A stretch of DNA of 64,000 nucleotides from Saccharothrix deserti (GCF_009769385.1 NZ_VKAB01000001.1:372001-436000), one strand, 5' to 3'; shown: positions 1 through 8,077, counted from the stretch's first letter. The notes: generated from the letters alone by a model not told the origin. Translations and numbers: made by a program.

Positions 1-93
1 GCGCAGGACGTAACCGTGCAACGGGCCGCGCCAACGGCCGTACAGCTGCCTGACGACATCTTCGCCACGGTCCACATCGAAGTAGTACGCCAT
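1..93 (-). CDS. Probable ECF-type sigma factor, N-terminal fragment
   Basis: Only the first 31 codons lie in the window; the gene runs off the left edge. The ATG is at 91-93, 15 bp after the acyP stop, so the two may be cotranscribed. The visible peptide contains RQLYGRWRGPLHGYVLR, which resembles the start of sigma-70 region 2 (LYRRHxxxLxxYVLR in ECF factors). No region 4 is visible, so the assignment rests on one short motif and could be wrong. In mycobacteria acyP is followed by smc, but this peptide does not look like an SMC N-terminus (no P-loop region in view). Confidence 0.45.
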   Translation of the reverse strand, partial: MAYYFDVDRGEDVVRQLYGRWRGPLHGYVLR

Positions 94-108
94 CGGGCCC
101 GTCGGCGT

Positions 109-405
109 TCAACGCTCGACGAAACCGGTGAGACCGCCGCGGGCCTCCGACCAGCGCTCCACGATCGAGTCCACCCGACCGGGGGCAGCGCCGGAACGGA
201 GTGCGGTCAGCAGATCCCGGCACGCCGCCTCCGTGCCCTCCGCGTTCACCTCGACCCGACCGTCCCTCAGATTGGACGCCGAGCCCACAAGTCCCAGCTC
301 AAGCGCCCTCGCGCGGGTCCACCACCGGAAGCCGACGCCCTGCACGTGACCCCGCACCCAAGCGGTGAGGCGCACGGTTCGCTCTACTCCAGCCACGACA
401 GCCAT
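109..405 (-). CDS. acyP: Acylphosphatase
   Basis: A 98-residue protein of normal acylphosphatase length; the family hydrolyses the carboxyl-phosphate bond of acyl phosphates such as 1,3-bisphosphoglycerate or acetyl phosphate in the cytosol. The diagnostic segment is VRGHVQGVGFRWW at about residues 17-29, which holds the phosphate-binding loop and the catalytic Arg. The catalytic Asn is expected in SASNLRDGRVEV, as in the family NLxDGxVEV motif. The ATG start is at 403-405, and the upstream gene is divergent. In mycobacteria acyP also sits near mutM and rnc. Confidence 0.93.
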   Translation of the reverse strand: MAVVAGVERTVRLTAWVRGHVQGVGFRWWTRARALELGLVGSASNLRDGRVEVNAEGTEAACRDLLTALRSGAAPGRVDSIVERWSEARGGLTGFVER

Positions 406-442
406 CCTGACATTTCACCCGTTAGTGGTACGGTGCGCGACC

Positions 443-1183
443 GTGACAGCACGGCGCGGTAACCGATCCGTGATCGGCGGACTCGTCGGCCTGCTCCTCG
501 GCGCAGCCGGTGCGACCGGTGTCGCCTTCGCGAGCCCGGACCAGCTCGCCCCGTTCATCGGGGAAAGCGCAGCACAGAGCCGCGGTTCCGACAACGTCGG
601 CGTCGGCGGCGTGGGCGGCGTGGGCGGCGTCGGCCAACCGGTGCCGGGCACCGAGCCGCAGCTCCTGCCGACCACCACCGAGGCGCCGCCGCCCCCGGAC
701 ACCACCACCGAGGCGACGACCACCACCAACCCGACCACCACCACGACCGAGACGACGACCACGCCGCCGTCCGAGCCGGCCCCCGCGCCCACCACGACGA
801 CCGCGCCCGCCGAGGTGCCGCAGGTCCAGCAGGTCGTCGCCCTGGTGAACGAGGCCCGCGACCTCGCCGGCTGCAAGCCGCTGGAGGTCGACGAGCGGGT
901 GGTCAAGGCCGCGCAGGGCCACAGCACCGACATGGCCGCACGCGACTACTTCTCGCACACCACCCCCGAGGGCGTCGACTTCGCCCAGCGGATGCGCACG
1001 GCGGGCTACCCGAGCCCCGGCGGCGAGAACATCGCCATGGGGCAGCGCTCCGCCGACCAGGTCATGCGGGCCTGGATGAACTCCGACGGGCACCGCCGCA
1101 ACATCCTGAACTGCGGGTTCACCACCATCGGTGTCGGGCTGGACACCCGCGGCTGGTACTGGACCCAGAACTTCGGCTGGTAA
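443..1183 (+). CDS. Exported CAP (SCP/PR1)-domain protein with Thr-rich linker
   Basis: A GTG start at 443 gives 246 residues and places a hydrophobic signal/anchor segment (IGGLVGLLLGAAGATGVAFA) right at the N-terminus. A longer frame is open to 365 but would put an unlikely 26-residue extension before it. After a Gly/Val stretch comes a low-complexity Thr/Pro/Glu linker at about residues 75-130 (TTTEAPPPPDTTTEA and similar), then a C-terminal CAP domain from VVALVNEARDLAG to the end. CAP landmarks are HSTDMAARDYFSHTTPEG, GENIAMG and SDGHRRNILN. The domain likely acts outside the cell; bacterial CAP substrates are mostly unknown. Two more Thr-rich anchored proteins follow on the same strand. 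Confidence 0.85.
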   Translation: MTARRGNRSVIGGLVGLLLGAAGATGVAFASPDQLAPFIGESAAQSRGSDNVGVGGVGGVGGVGQPVPGTEPQLLPTTTEAPPPPDTTTEATTTTNPTTTTTETTTTPPSEPAPAPTTTTAPAEVPQVQQVVALVNEARDLAGCKPLEVDERVVKAAQGHSTDMAARDYFSHTTPEGVDFAQRMRTAGYPSPGGENIAMGQRSADQVMRAWMNSDGHRRNILNCGFTTIGVGLDTRGWYWTQNFGW

Positions 1184-1201
1184 AAGACCGTCGAGCACAC
1201 C

Positions 1202-1720
1202 ATGGGAGAACCGTTGTACGAGACCCCGGAGCCCGAGCGCCCCCGCCTGCGCGTGTCGCCCCACGTGCTGCTGGCCGCGTCCGGTGTCGCCGTGTCGACG
1301 ATCTTCGCCACCGTCGCGTCCCTGGCGGGCGCGTCCCCGGACGCCTCGCCCGCCGAGCAGCAGCCGCGTGAGGACGTCGTGAACCGCAACACCCTCACCA
1401 CGACGCCACGCGACTCGTTCGGCCCCTCGGTCACCCTGACCACGACCGAGACGTCCACCACCACCACGACGACCGAGACCACCGAGGCGACGACCACCTC
1501 CCGCCGCACCCGGGTGACCACGGTGACCAGGCCGGACGGCACCACCACGACCACCACGGTGGACGACCCCCAGCCGCAGCCCACCACGACCACGCCGCCG
1601 GTCGACCCGCCGACGACGAACCCGCCGGTGACCACCACGACGCCGCCAGTCGTCACCACGACCAACCCGCCGGTGACCACCACGCCGCCGTCGGAGCCGT
1701 CGGGGTTGTCGGAGCCGTAA
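1202..1720 (+). CDS. Membrane-anchored Thr-rich protein, function unknown
   Basis: 172 residues, ATG at 1202, 18 bp after the CAP gene stop, so probably cotranscribed with it. A short charged cytoplasmic tail (MGEPLYETPEPERPRLRVSP) leads into one membrane segment at about 21-43 (HVLLAASGVAVSTIFATVAS). The rest is an extracellular stalk of Thr/Pro/Glu with TTTTTTETTEATTT-like and VTTTTPPVVTTT repeats. No folded domain is visible. The hydrophobic segment is clearly related to that of the gene at 1856 (VLLAAsGVAVsTifATvAS against VLLAAGGAVVATVMATLAS), so these look like tandem paralogues. Possibly O-glycosylated cell-wall stalks; this is inferred from composition only. Confidence 0.7.
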   Translation: MGEPLYETPEPERPRLRVSPHVLLAASGVAVSTIFATVASLAGASPDASPAEQQPREDVVNRNTLTTTPRDSFGPSVTLTTTETSTTTTTTETTEATTTSRRTRVTTVTRPDGTTTTTTVDDPQPQPTTTTPPVDPPTTNPPVTTTTPPVVTTTNPPVTTTPPSEPSGLSEP

Positions 1721-1743
1721 ACGAGGTCGTGCGCCAGGGGTAA

Positions 1744-1773
1744 CGGTCCTCCACACCATCGGGTGGAGGACCG
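1744..1773 (+). terminator. Hairpin terminator after 1202 gene
   Basis: A perfect 11-bp inverted repeat (CGGTCCTCCAC / GTGGAGGACCG) with an 8-nt loop lies 24 bp after the stop at 1720. There is no T-run, as is common in high-GC actinobacteria. Confidence 0.65.
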
Positions 1774-1855
1774 CTCTGACGATGAGGCGCCCGGCGCGAT
1801 CCGCCGATAACTCGAACACCTGACCATCCCGTCCGGGTCCCCACAGGGAGATGGT

Positions 1856-2305
1856 GTGTTCGAGGAAGATCATCAAGCGGCACCGAAGAAGAAGCTCTCG
1901 TCGGTGGTGCTGCTGGCCGCCGGTGGCGCCGTCGTCGCCACCGTGATGGCCACCCTCGCGTCGGTGCTCGCGGCGGGCGGTCCGGTGGCCGGTCCACCGG
2001 AACCGCGCGCCGACGTGCAGGTGACGTCGGACAAGCCGGTGATCGCCGCACCTCACCGCAGGACCGACACTGTGGTGGTCACGGTGTCCACCCGCGTGCC
2101 CGCCGGACAGCCCCGCGACGTGACCGGCTCGGAGCCGGAGGACTCGAAGCCGGAAGAGCAGGCGGACCAGGCGCCGGAGACCACCACGACGTCGTCCGAA
2201 CCGCAGCTCACCACCCAACCGCCGAGCAACCCGCCGACGTCCTACGACCCGCCGACGTCGTCCTCCTCGCCGTCCAGCACCACCACGACGACGGACAGCC
2301 CCTAG
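1856..2305 (+). CDS. Membrane-anchored Thr/Ser/Pro-rich protein, function unknown
   Basis: 149 residues. GTG start at 1856 preceded by AGGGAGA; an upstream ATG at 1851 is out of frame. Topology matches the gene at 1202: a charged N-terminus (MFEEDHQAAPKKKLSS), one membrane segment (VVLLAAGGAVVATVMATLASVLAAGG), then a disordered extracellular tail ending in TTTTSSEPQLTT and SSSSPSSTTTTTDSP. The stop at 2303-2305 abuts the stop of the convergent acetyltransferase with no gap. No catalytic domain is seen. Probably a second copy of the 1202 gene type. Confidence 0.65.
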   Translation: MFEEDHQAAPKKKLSSVVLLAAGGAVVATVMATLASVLAAGGPVAGPPEPRADVQVTSDKPVIAAPHRRTDTVVVTVSTRVPAGQPRDVTGSEPEDSKPEEQADQAPETTTTSSEPQLTTQPPSNPPTSYDPPTSSSSPSSTTTTTDSP

Positions 2306-2854
2306 CTACCAGACGTCGCCGTCACGCCAGTCGCAGGTCAGGTCGCCCGTCAGGTCGAGCGGCACCACCGGCAGGACGAAGATCGCGTCGTCCTCGTCCT
2401 CGGTGCGCTCGACCCCGGTGGGCGTCAACGCGAACGTCCTCCCCCGCCACCGCTGCCACCCACGCGCCGCGTAGAACGCCAGGGCGTCCTCCGACGCGCC
2501 GAGGGGGTACGCGCCGCGCACGACATCCTCCAGCGCCGCCATCACCGCACCGCCGACACCCTGGCGGCGGCGGTCCGCCCGCACCGCGACACCCTCCACG
2601 TACCCCACCCGCAGCGCCCTGGTCTTGTGCGGGACACCCGCAACCCGGCTCGCGTGGAGCAGCCGGCGCTGCACCACCGAGCCGTGACCGATCAGCTCGT
2701 CGCCGTCCCAGACGAGCGCGTGCACGCCGCCCAGGCTGTGCTCCCAGTCCTCGTCACCGAAATCGCCGTCGAACGCCTCGTCGAGCAGCTTCCGGGCGGC
2801 GGCGAGCACCGCCTCGGGCAGCTGCCAGGTGTGCAGCACCGAAACACGTGACAC
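2306..2854 (-). CDS. aac(2'): Aminoglycoside 2'-N-acetyltransferase, AAC(2')-I type
   Basis: 182 residues, GNAT fold. It closely resembles the mycobacterial AAC(2')-I group: FDGDFGDEDWEHSLGGVHAL, RVGYVEGVAVRADRRRQGVG (acetyl-CoA-binding motif A), RGAYPLGA, FYAARGW and the C-terminal CDWRDGDVW all match family landmarks. These enzymes acetylate the 2'-amino group of gentamicin-, tobramycin- or kasugamycin-like aminoglycosides; mycobacterial members may also act in cell-wall metabolism. Not part of an obvious antibiotic cluster here; it is divergent from the flavin oxidoreductase at 2924. Actual drug spectrum cannot be told from sequence. Confidence 0.88.
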   Translation of the reverse strand: MSRVSVLHTWQLPEAVLAAARKLLDEAFDGDFGDEDWEHSLGGVHALVWDGDELIGHGSVVQRRLLHASRVAGVPHKTRALRVGYVEGVAVRADRRRQGVGGAVMAALEDVVRGAYPLGASEDALAFYAARGWQRWRGRTFALTPTGVERTEDEDDAIFVLPVVPLDLTGDLTCDWRDGDVW

Positions 2855-2923
2855 GGTTCACACCCTATGCCCGTCACGATCACCCGCCCCGTCCCGCTCC
2901 ACCCGTGACGAAAGGACGGGGAC

Positions 2924-4027
2924 ATGGCAGAGCACATCGTGGTGGTCGGTGCGGGTTACGCGGGACTGGCCGCGGCCAAGCTGGCGGCGAAGTGGACCGA
3001 TTCCCGGGTCACCCTGGTCAACGCGCGGGACCGGTTCGTGGAGCGGGTCCGGCTGCACCAGCTCGTGGTCGGGCAGCGGCTGCGCGACCTCCCGCTCGAA
3101 GACCTCCTGAAAGGCACCGGCGTCGAACTGGTGGTGGACCGGGTGACCGGCATCGACGCCGACACCCGCAAGATCGAGCTCACCGGCGGGGCGCTGGCCT
3201 ACGACCGGCTGATCTACGCCCTGGGCAGCCACGCGAACCTGGACGGCGTCCCGGGCGCCGCCGAGCACGCGCACGCGGTGTCCACTCTTGAGGGCGCCGA
3301 AAAGCTGGCCGCCGCCCTCAAGAGCGCCCGCACGGTCGCCGTCACGGGCGGTGGGCTGACGGGCATCGAGGCCGCCGCCGAACTGGCCGAGTCGCGCCCG
3401 GACCTGGACGTCCTGCTGGTCACCGGCGGCGGGTTCGGCCAGGCCCTGTCGGAGAAGGGCAGGCGCTACCTGACCAGGGCGTTCGACCGGCTCGGCATCC
3501 GGGTCCGCGATCACGCGAACGTCACCGAGGTCCGCGCCGACGGCCTGGTGCTCGGCACCGGCGAGCTGATCACCGCCGACACGGTCGTCTGGACGGCCGG
3601 TTTCCGCGTGCCCGACCTGGCGGCACGGGCCGGGTTCGCGGTGGACGCGAGGGGCCGCATGGTGGTGGACGAGACCCTGACGTCGATCTCCCACCCGGAC
3701 GTCATGGCGGTCGGTGACGCCGCCGCGATCAAGCGGCACGACGGCCTCGAACTGCGCATGGCGTGCGCGACCGGCCTGCCCACGGCACAGCAGGCCGTGC
3801 GAGGCCTGGCGAAGCGGCTCAACGGCCGGGAACCGGGTCCGCTCGGCTTCCGGTACTTCAACCAGTGCATCAGCCTGGGCCGCCGGGACGGGCTGATCCA
3901 GTTCGTGAACGCCGACGACAGCCCGAAGGAACGCGTCCTCACCGGCCGGTTGGCGGCGCGCTACAAGGAACTCGTGGTGCGCGGCACGATCGTGTTCGAA
4001 CGCCACCCCACCCTGCCGGTGGGCTGA
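2924..4027 (+). CDS. NDH-2-like FAD/NAD(P)-dependent oxidoreductase
   Basis: 367 residues. Two Rossmann folds: the FAD-binding HIVVVGAGYAGLAAAKLA at residues 4-21 and an NAD(P)H-binding TVAVTGGGLTGIEAAAELAE in the middle, then a second FAD contact at DVMAVGDAAA. This is the architecture of type II NADH dehydrogenases and AIF/CoQ-reductase-like enzymes, which pass electrons from NAD(P)H to quinone or another acceptor. It is shorter than respiratory Ndh proteins and shows no clear C-terminal amphipathic membrane anchor, so a soluble role is also possible. AAGGACGGGG precedes the ATG. It converges on the TetR gene with only 4 bp between stops. Confidence 0.82.
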   Translation: MAEHIVVVGAGYAGLAAAKLAAKWTDSRVTLVNARDRFVERVRLHQLVVGQRLRDLPLEDLLKGTGVELVVDRVTGIDADTRKIELTGGALAYDRLIYALGSHANLDGVPGAAEHAHAVSTLEGAEKLAAALKSARTVAVTGGGLTGIEAAAELAESRPDLDVLLVTGGGFGQALSEKGRRYLTRAFDRLGIRVRDHANVTEVRADGLVLGTGELITADTVVWTAGFRVPDLAARAGFAVDARGRMVVDETLTSISHPDVMAVGDAAAIKRHDGLELRMACATGLPTAQQAVRGLAKRLNGREPGPLGFRYFNQCISLGRRDGLIQFVNADDSPKERVLTGRLAARYKELVVRGTIVFERHPTLPVG

Positions 4028-4031
4028 GCCC

Positions 4032-4640
4032 TCACCGGGCCGCCAGACCGGCGTCCACCAGCGCCATCACCGTGTCCGCGAGGTCCGCCGACCGCGCGAC
4101 GGGCAGCTGTCCGGAGAGCAGCAGCGAACACAGGCCGTGCAGGACGCACGCCATGAGGACGGTCACGTCGGCCACGTCGTGGCCGGCCAGCTCGCCGGAC
4201 GCCTGCGCGTCGACGATGGCGGACGACATGAGCCCGTGCACACGCTGCTCGGCCGCCGCCGGCTCCGCGTGCACGTCCCGGCGCGGCACCTCGCCGCCGA
4301 ACATCAGCCGGTACAGCGACGGGTTGGCCACCGCGAACTCCACGTAGGCCCGCCCGATCCCGTGCAGCCGGTCGAGCGGTCCGCCCGACGCCGCCTCGGC
4401 CGCCGCGTGCAGTTCGTCGAAGCCCCGCGCCACGACGGCGGCGACCAGCGCGGCTTCGTCGGCGAAGTGCCGGTAGGCCGCCGTGTGCGACACCCCAGCC
4501 GCCGCGGCGGCCTTGCGCAACGTCAGGCCCTCGGTGTCCTCGGCGACGACCAGCGCTCGGGCGGCCGTGACCAGGGAGGCGCGCAGGTCGCCGCGGTCAT
4601 GAGGCCTCCGGGGCAATGTCGCCACTGGTAACTCCCTCAC
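4032..4640 (-). CDS. TetR/AcrR-family transcriptional regulator
   Basis: 202 residues from a GTG start. The N-terminal helix-turn-helix is clear: LTLRKAAAAAGVSHTAAYRHF at about residues 39-59. The C-terminal part carries YVEFAVANPSLYRLMFGGE, the signature of the WHG-type TetR C-terminal ligand domain. Its target is unknown; the immediate neighbours are the convergent oxidoreductase and the kdpE-like gene upstream on the same strand, about 60 bp away. Confidence 0.88.
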   Translation of the reverse strand: MRELPVATLPRRPHDRGDLRASLVTAARALVVAEDTEGLTLRKAAAAAGVSHTAAYRHFADEAALVAAVVARGFDELHAAAEAASGGPLDRLHGIGRAYVEFAVANPSLYRLMFGGEVPRRDVHAEPAAAEQRVHGLMSSAIVDAQASGELAGHDVADVTVLMACVLHGLCSLLLSGQLPVARSADLADTVMALVDAGLAAR

Positions 4641-4698
4641 CCTGATCGACCCCGACGCACGGCGGCGGAAAAGTCGCGCAGCCCAGGCTCGATTCCCG

Positions 4699-5376
4699 TC
4701 AGGGCTCGAACCGGTACCCCATCCCCGGCTCCGTCACCAGGTGCCGGGGGTGCGCGGGCTCGGGCTCCAGCTTGCGCCGCAACTGGGCCAGGTAGACGCG
4801 CAGGTAGTGGGTCTCCTTCGCGTACGCGGGCCCCCACACCTCCTGGAGCAGCTGCTTCTGCGCCACCAACCGGCCCCGGTTGCGGGCCAGGATCTCCAGC
4901 AGACCCCACTCGGTGGGCGTCAGGTGCACCTCGACACCGTCCCGGCGCACCTTCTTCGCCGCCAGGTCCACGGTGAACGACGCCGTCTCCACGATCGCGT
5001 CCCCGCCCTCCACGACCGCCGAACGGCGCACCGCCGCACGCAGCCGGGCCAGCAGCTCGTCCATCCCGAACGGTTTGGTCACGTAGTCGTCGGCGCCCGC
5101 GTCCAACGCCTCCACCTTGTCCACGGAGTCGACCCGCGCGGACAGCACGATGATCGGCACGGTCGTCCAGCCGCGCAGGCCCGCGATGACCTCGGTGCCG
5201 TCCAGGTCGGGCAGCCCCAGGTCGAGCACCACCACGTCCGGCTTGCCCTCGGCCGCCGCCTTGAGCGCGGTCGTGCCGTCGTGCGCGGTCAGGACCGAGT
5301 AGCCGCGCGCGGAGAGGTTGATCCGCAACGCCCGCACGATCTGCGGCTCGTCATCGACCACCAGCACCTTTGTCAC
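4699..5376 (-). CDS. kdpE: OmpR-family response regulator, KdpE-like (orphan)
   Basis: 225 residues, GTG start. Receiver domain 1-120 with acidic pocket D8/D9, phospho-acceptor D52 in VVVLDLGLPDLDG, Ser/Thr in VLSA and Lys in YVTKPFG. C-terminal winged helix follows (LTPTEWGLLEILARNRGRLV, YLRVYLAQLRRKLEPEP, TEPGMGYRFEP). The HLTPTEWGLLE, AKETHYLRVYLAQLR and EPGMGYRF segments are typical of KdpE, which activates the high-affinity K+ pump kdpFABC. Neither a KdpD kinase nor kdp structural genes are adjacent, so the partner is elsewhere or the regulator has another role. Confidence 0.85.
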   Translation of the reverse strand: MTKVLVVDDEPQIVRALRINLSARGYSVLTAHDGTTALKAAAEGKPDVVVLDLGLPDLDGTEVIAGLRGWTTVPIIVLSARVDSVDKVEALDAGADDYVTKPFGMDELLARLRAAVRRSAVVEGGDAIVETASFTVDLAAKKVRRDGVEVHLTPTEWGLLEILARNRGRLVAQKQLLQEVWGPAYAKETHYLRVYLAQLRRKLEPEPAHPRHLVTEPGMGYRFEP

Positions 5377-5578
5377 GCTGAGACACTACGCCGGGTGCCC
5401 CGGCCGCCCCCGTGCCCGACTACGTTCGGCGAACTTCCTGACACCACCTTGACGCGCTTCCAAACGCCTTTTATGCCGTTTTGACAGCCCCTAGTCCGCA
5501 TCGGTGCGGAAAGCGTGAGTACATCCGGGTGCGAATGAATCCGTTTACTGGACAGCCGTACTGCGACAGTGCGAATGT

Positions 5579-5598
5579 CCTGTCCGAATTCGGACAGG
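5579..5598. promoter_or_regulatory. 20-bp perfect palindrome, probable MarR operator
   Basis: CCTGTCCGAATTCGGACAGG is a perfect palindrome 32 bp upstream of the marR ATG, in the 254-bp region between kdpE and marR. MarR proteins bind palindromes of this size and usually autoregulate; binding by the adjacent gene product is inferred. Confidence 0.6.
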
Positions 5599-5630
5599 TG
5601 CTCACTCACGGTGAGCAATGAGGAGATCTG

Positions 5631-6065
5631 ATGACCACCAGCGTGACTAATCAAGACGCGTTACAACTCGTGGTCGCCGTGCACCGGCTGATCCGGAGCC
5701 TGCGCCAGTCCTCGTCCGTTCGGCGACTCCAGCCCACCCAACTGCTGGTGCTCGCGGAACTCGCGTCGCAGGGACCGATGCGGATCGGGGAGATCGCGGT
5801 GCGGGCGCTGTGCTCGCAGCCCACGGCGACCACGGTGGTGACGGGTCTGGAATCCGGTGGCCTGGTGCGGCGCGAGTCCGATCCCGCCGACGGGCGGGCC
5901 ACCATCGTCGAGCTGACCGTTCTCGGTCGGGACACCATCATGTCCCTGGCCCACGGCGAGGCGGAGCTGCTGTCCGAACGGCTCGCCCAGCTGTCCACAG
6001 AGGAACGCGACGCGCTGAGGTCCGTCACCCCGCTGCTGCGCAGGCTCGCCGACCCGGCGCGCTGA
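5631..6065 (+). CDS. MarR-family transcriptional regulator
   Basis: 144 residues, ATG with a good ribosome site (GAGGAG, 5 nt spacing). Winged-helix landmarks: LQPTQLLVLAELASQGPMRIGEIA, CSQPTATTVVTGLESGGLVRR (recognition helix) and the wing DPADGRATIVELT. N- and C-terminal helices should form the dimer interface. It converges on mutM with 6 bp between stops, and a perfect palindrome lies upstream. No transporter or enzyme is adjacent to suggest a ligand. Confidence 0.9.
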   Translation: MTTSVTNQDALQLVVAVHRLIRSLRQSSSVRRLQPTQLLVLAELASQGPMRIGEIAVRALCSQPTATTVVTGLESGGLVRRESDPADGRATIVELTVLGRDTIMSLAHGEAELLSERLAQLSTEERDALRSVTPLLRRLADPAR

Positions 6066-6071
6066 CCCCGA

Positions 6072-6965
6072 TCACCCCCGCGTGATCAGCCCGGGGTGTG
6101 ATCGTGATCGGACCCGCGGACGCGGCTGGCAGCGCGGGCACGAGTACGAGGAGCGGTTCATGAACGGCTCGCGCCTGATCGCCGTCCCGCACCGGTGGCA
6201 CGGCTCGTTCTCCTGCCCGTACACGGCCAGGGACCGCTCGAAGTAACCCGACTGGCCGTTCACGTTGACGTAGAGCGCGTCGAACGACGTGCCGCCCTCA
6301 CCCAGCGCCTCGTGCATCACCTGCGTGGCGTGCGCCAGCAACTCGGCGGCCTTCGGCCTGGTCAGCCGGTCCGCCGGGCGCAGACCGTGCAGCTCGGCCC
6401 GCCACAGCGCCTCGTCGGCGTAGATGTTCCCGATACCCGACACCAGCGTCTGGTCGAGCAGGGCGCGTTTGACCTCGGTGCGCCGTTTCCGCAACGCCGC
6501 GACCGCCGCGTCCGGGGCGAACGCCGGGTCCATCGGATCACGCGCGATGTGCGCCACCGGCTGCGGCAGCAGGGTGCCGTCGACCTCGACGAGTTCCGCC
6601 AACGCCAGACCGCCGAACGTGCGCTGGTCCACGAACCGCAGTTCCGGGCCGTCGTCGGCGAACCGGACCCGCACCCGCAGGTGCTTCTCGTCCGGCGCGC
6701 CGACGGGCTGGACCAGCATCTGGCCGCTCATGCCGAGGTGCGCGAGCATCGCGTCGCCGCCCGACAGGTCGACCCACAGGTACTTGCCGCGGCGACGCGC
6801 GGCCTCCAGTCGCTGACCGGTCAAGCGCACGGCGAAATCCGCCGCACCGGGTAGGTGGCGGCGGATCGCTCGTGGGTGGAGGACGTCGACCTCGGCGACG
6901 GTCCTCCCGGCCACGTGCTCGTGCAGACCTCGGCGGACGACCTCTACCTCGGGCAGCTCGGGCAC
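6072..6965 (-). CDS. mutM: Formamidopyrimidine-DNA glycosylase (Fpg/MutM)
   Basis: 297 residues, GTG start (initiator followed by PELPEVEVV). The N-terminal Pro2 is the catalytic nucleophile and E3 the general acid; LGMSGQML holds the beta-hairpin Met, and the C-terminal zinc finger is CHRCGT...CPRCQ. It removes 8-oxoguanine and Fapy lesions from DNA and nicks the AP site. A further 15 or so basic residues ([16 protein letters not shown]) extend past the zinc finger. Last gene of the DUF177-rpmF-rnc-small ORF-mutM run. Confidence 0.95.
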   Translation of the reverse strand: MPELPEVEVVRRGLHEHVAGRTVAEVDVLHPRAIRRHLPGAADFAVRLTGQRLEAARRRGKYLWVDLSGGDAMLAHLGMSGQMLVQPVGAPDEKHLRVRVRFADDGPELRFVDQRTFGGLALAELVEVDGTLLPQPVAHIARDPMDPAFAPDAAVAALRKRRTEVKRALLDQTLVSGIGNIYADEALWRAELHGLRPADRLTRPKAAELLAHATQVMHEALGEGGTSFDALYVNVNGQSGYFERSLAVYGQENEPCHRCGTAIRREPFMNRSSYSCPRCQPRPRVRSRSHPGLITRG

Positions 6966-6975
6966 GGGCGGGTGA

Positions 6976-7212
6976 TCAGTCCTCGGACTCGCGCTCGGCA
7001 GCGGCGGCAGCGGCCTCTGCCTGCTCGAGCTCTTCGAGCATCTCGTACGCGGCGGCCTGCGGCTTGGTCGGCTTGAGCATCCAACCGCCCGCCTGGGCGG
7101 TGTCGCGCACGAGGACCAGGCCCTGGATGCCGCCGTTGCGGCTCGCGTTCAACGGGCGGGAAGGACGCGCGTGGCGCGCGCGCCGGTTCGTCCGGACGTT
7201 CGTGGCATACAT
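6976..7212 (-). CDS. Small conserved-looking protein between rnc and mutM
   Basis: 78 residues from the ATG at 7210-7212, 7 bp after the rnc stop and 10 bp before mutM; a longer open frame reaching 7425 overlaps rnc and is rejected. The N-terminus is basic ([21 protein letters not shown]), the centre reads [25 protein letters not shown], and the C-terminus is an Ala/Glu-rich helix ([19 protein letters not shown]). I do not recognise a family. Its tight position in a repair/RNA-processing operon supports it being real. Confidence 0.65.
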   Translation of the reverse strand: MYATNVRTNRRARHARPSRPLNASRNGGIQGLVLVRDTAQAGGWMLKPTKPQAAAYEMLEELEQAEAAAAAAERESED

Positions 7213-7219
7213 TTCGGCG

Positions 7220-8047
7220 TCAGTCTTCCTGAGTAGGTGCAGCCTGAGGTGAAGCCTGGGGTGGAGTCTGTGCCGTCGCCGAGTTGGGTGCGTGGCCGTT
7301 CCCGGACGTGCCGGTTTCCTGCTCGGCGCGGACCCGTTCGTGCAACACGCGGTAGGCGGCCTCGGCCGCCTTCTGCTCGGCTTCCTTCTTCGTGCGCCCA
7401 TCGCCAGTGCCGTAGGCCTGACCACCGACGAACACCGTCGCGGTGAACTCCTTGCGGTGGTCCGGACCCTGGTCGTCCACCCGGTACTCGGGTACGCCCA
7501 GGCCTGCCGAGGCGGTCAGCTCCTGAAGACTGGTCTTCCAGTCCAGCCCGGCGCCCCGCAGTGGCGCTTCGGCCAGCAGTGGGTCGAACAGGTGGTGAAC
7601 CAGTTGACGCGCGGTGTCGATGCCGAATTGCAGGTAGACCGCGCCGATGACGGCTTCCAGGCCGTCCGCGAGGATGCTCGCCTTGTCCCTGCCGCCGGTC
7701 AGCTCCTCGCCGCGACCGAGCAGGAGATGCCCGCCCAACCCGTCGTCCCCGAGCCCCCGGGCCACGCCCGCCAGTGCGTGCATGTTCACCACGCTCGCGC
7801 GGAGCTTGGCGAGCTGCCCCTCGGGCAGCTCCGGGTGCGCTTGGTACAGGTGGTCGGTGACGACGAGGCCGAGCACCGCGTCGCCGAGGAATTCCAGTCG
7901 CTCGTTCGGCGGCAGACCACCGTTCTCGTACGCGTACGACCGGTGTGTGAGTGCGAGCGTCAGCAGCTCGGCGTCCAACGGGACGCCGAGCGCTTCGAGC
8001 AACGGGGCGCGGTCGGCCGACCGACCGCGCGACGACCTACCCCCCAC
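7220..8047 (-). CDS. rnc: Ribonuclease III
   Basis: 275 residues, GTG start. N-terminal RIIID domain with signature [12 protein letters not shown] at about residues 47-58 and the second acidic cluster in [13 protein letters not shown]-terminal double-stranded RNA-binding domain ([14 protein letters not shown] ... [21 protein letters not shown]). A disordered tail of about 40 residues rich in Ala/Thr/Gln/Pro follows, longer than in E. coli. Processes rRNA precursors and structured RNAs. Lies downstream of rpmF, as in mycobacteria. Confidence 0.96.
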   Translation of the reverse strand: MGGRSSRGRSADRAPLLEALGVPLDAELLTLALTHRSYAYENGGLPPNERLEFLGDAVLGLVVTDHLYQAHPELPEGQLAKLRASVVNMHALAGVARGLGDDGLGGHLLLGRGEELTGGRDKASILADGLEAVIGAVYLQFGIDTARQLVHHLFDPLLAEAPLRGAGLDWKTSLQELTASAGLGVPEYRVDDQGPDHRKEFTATVFVGGQAYGTGDGRTKKEAEQKAAEAAYRVLHERVRAEQETGTSGNGHAPNSATAQTPPQASPQAAPTQED

Positions 8048-8077
8048 GATTCGCCGCTACCTTCGCCAGAGGGGTGA

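Noticed and set aside
422-2218. Long minus-strand open frame across the Thr-rich genes
   Set aside because: It is an Arg/Gly-rich antisense shadow of ACC-rich Thr codons; the plus-strand genes have signal or membrane segments and a CAP domain.
4660-4720. CTCGATTCCCGTC near 4690 looks like a tRNA T-arm or an attachment site
   Set aside because: No acceptor, D or anticodon stems can be built around it and there is no matching direct repeat or integrase nearby.
7213-7425. N-terminal extension of the small ORF between rnc and mutM
   Set aside because: It would overlap rnc for 200 bp in another frame; the ATG at 7212 gives a normal 7-bp intergenic gap.
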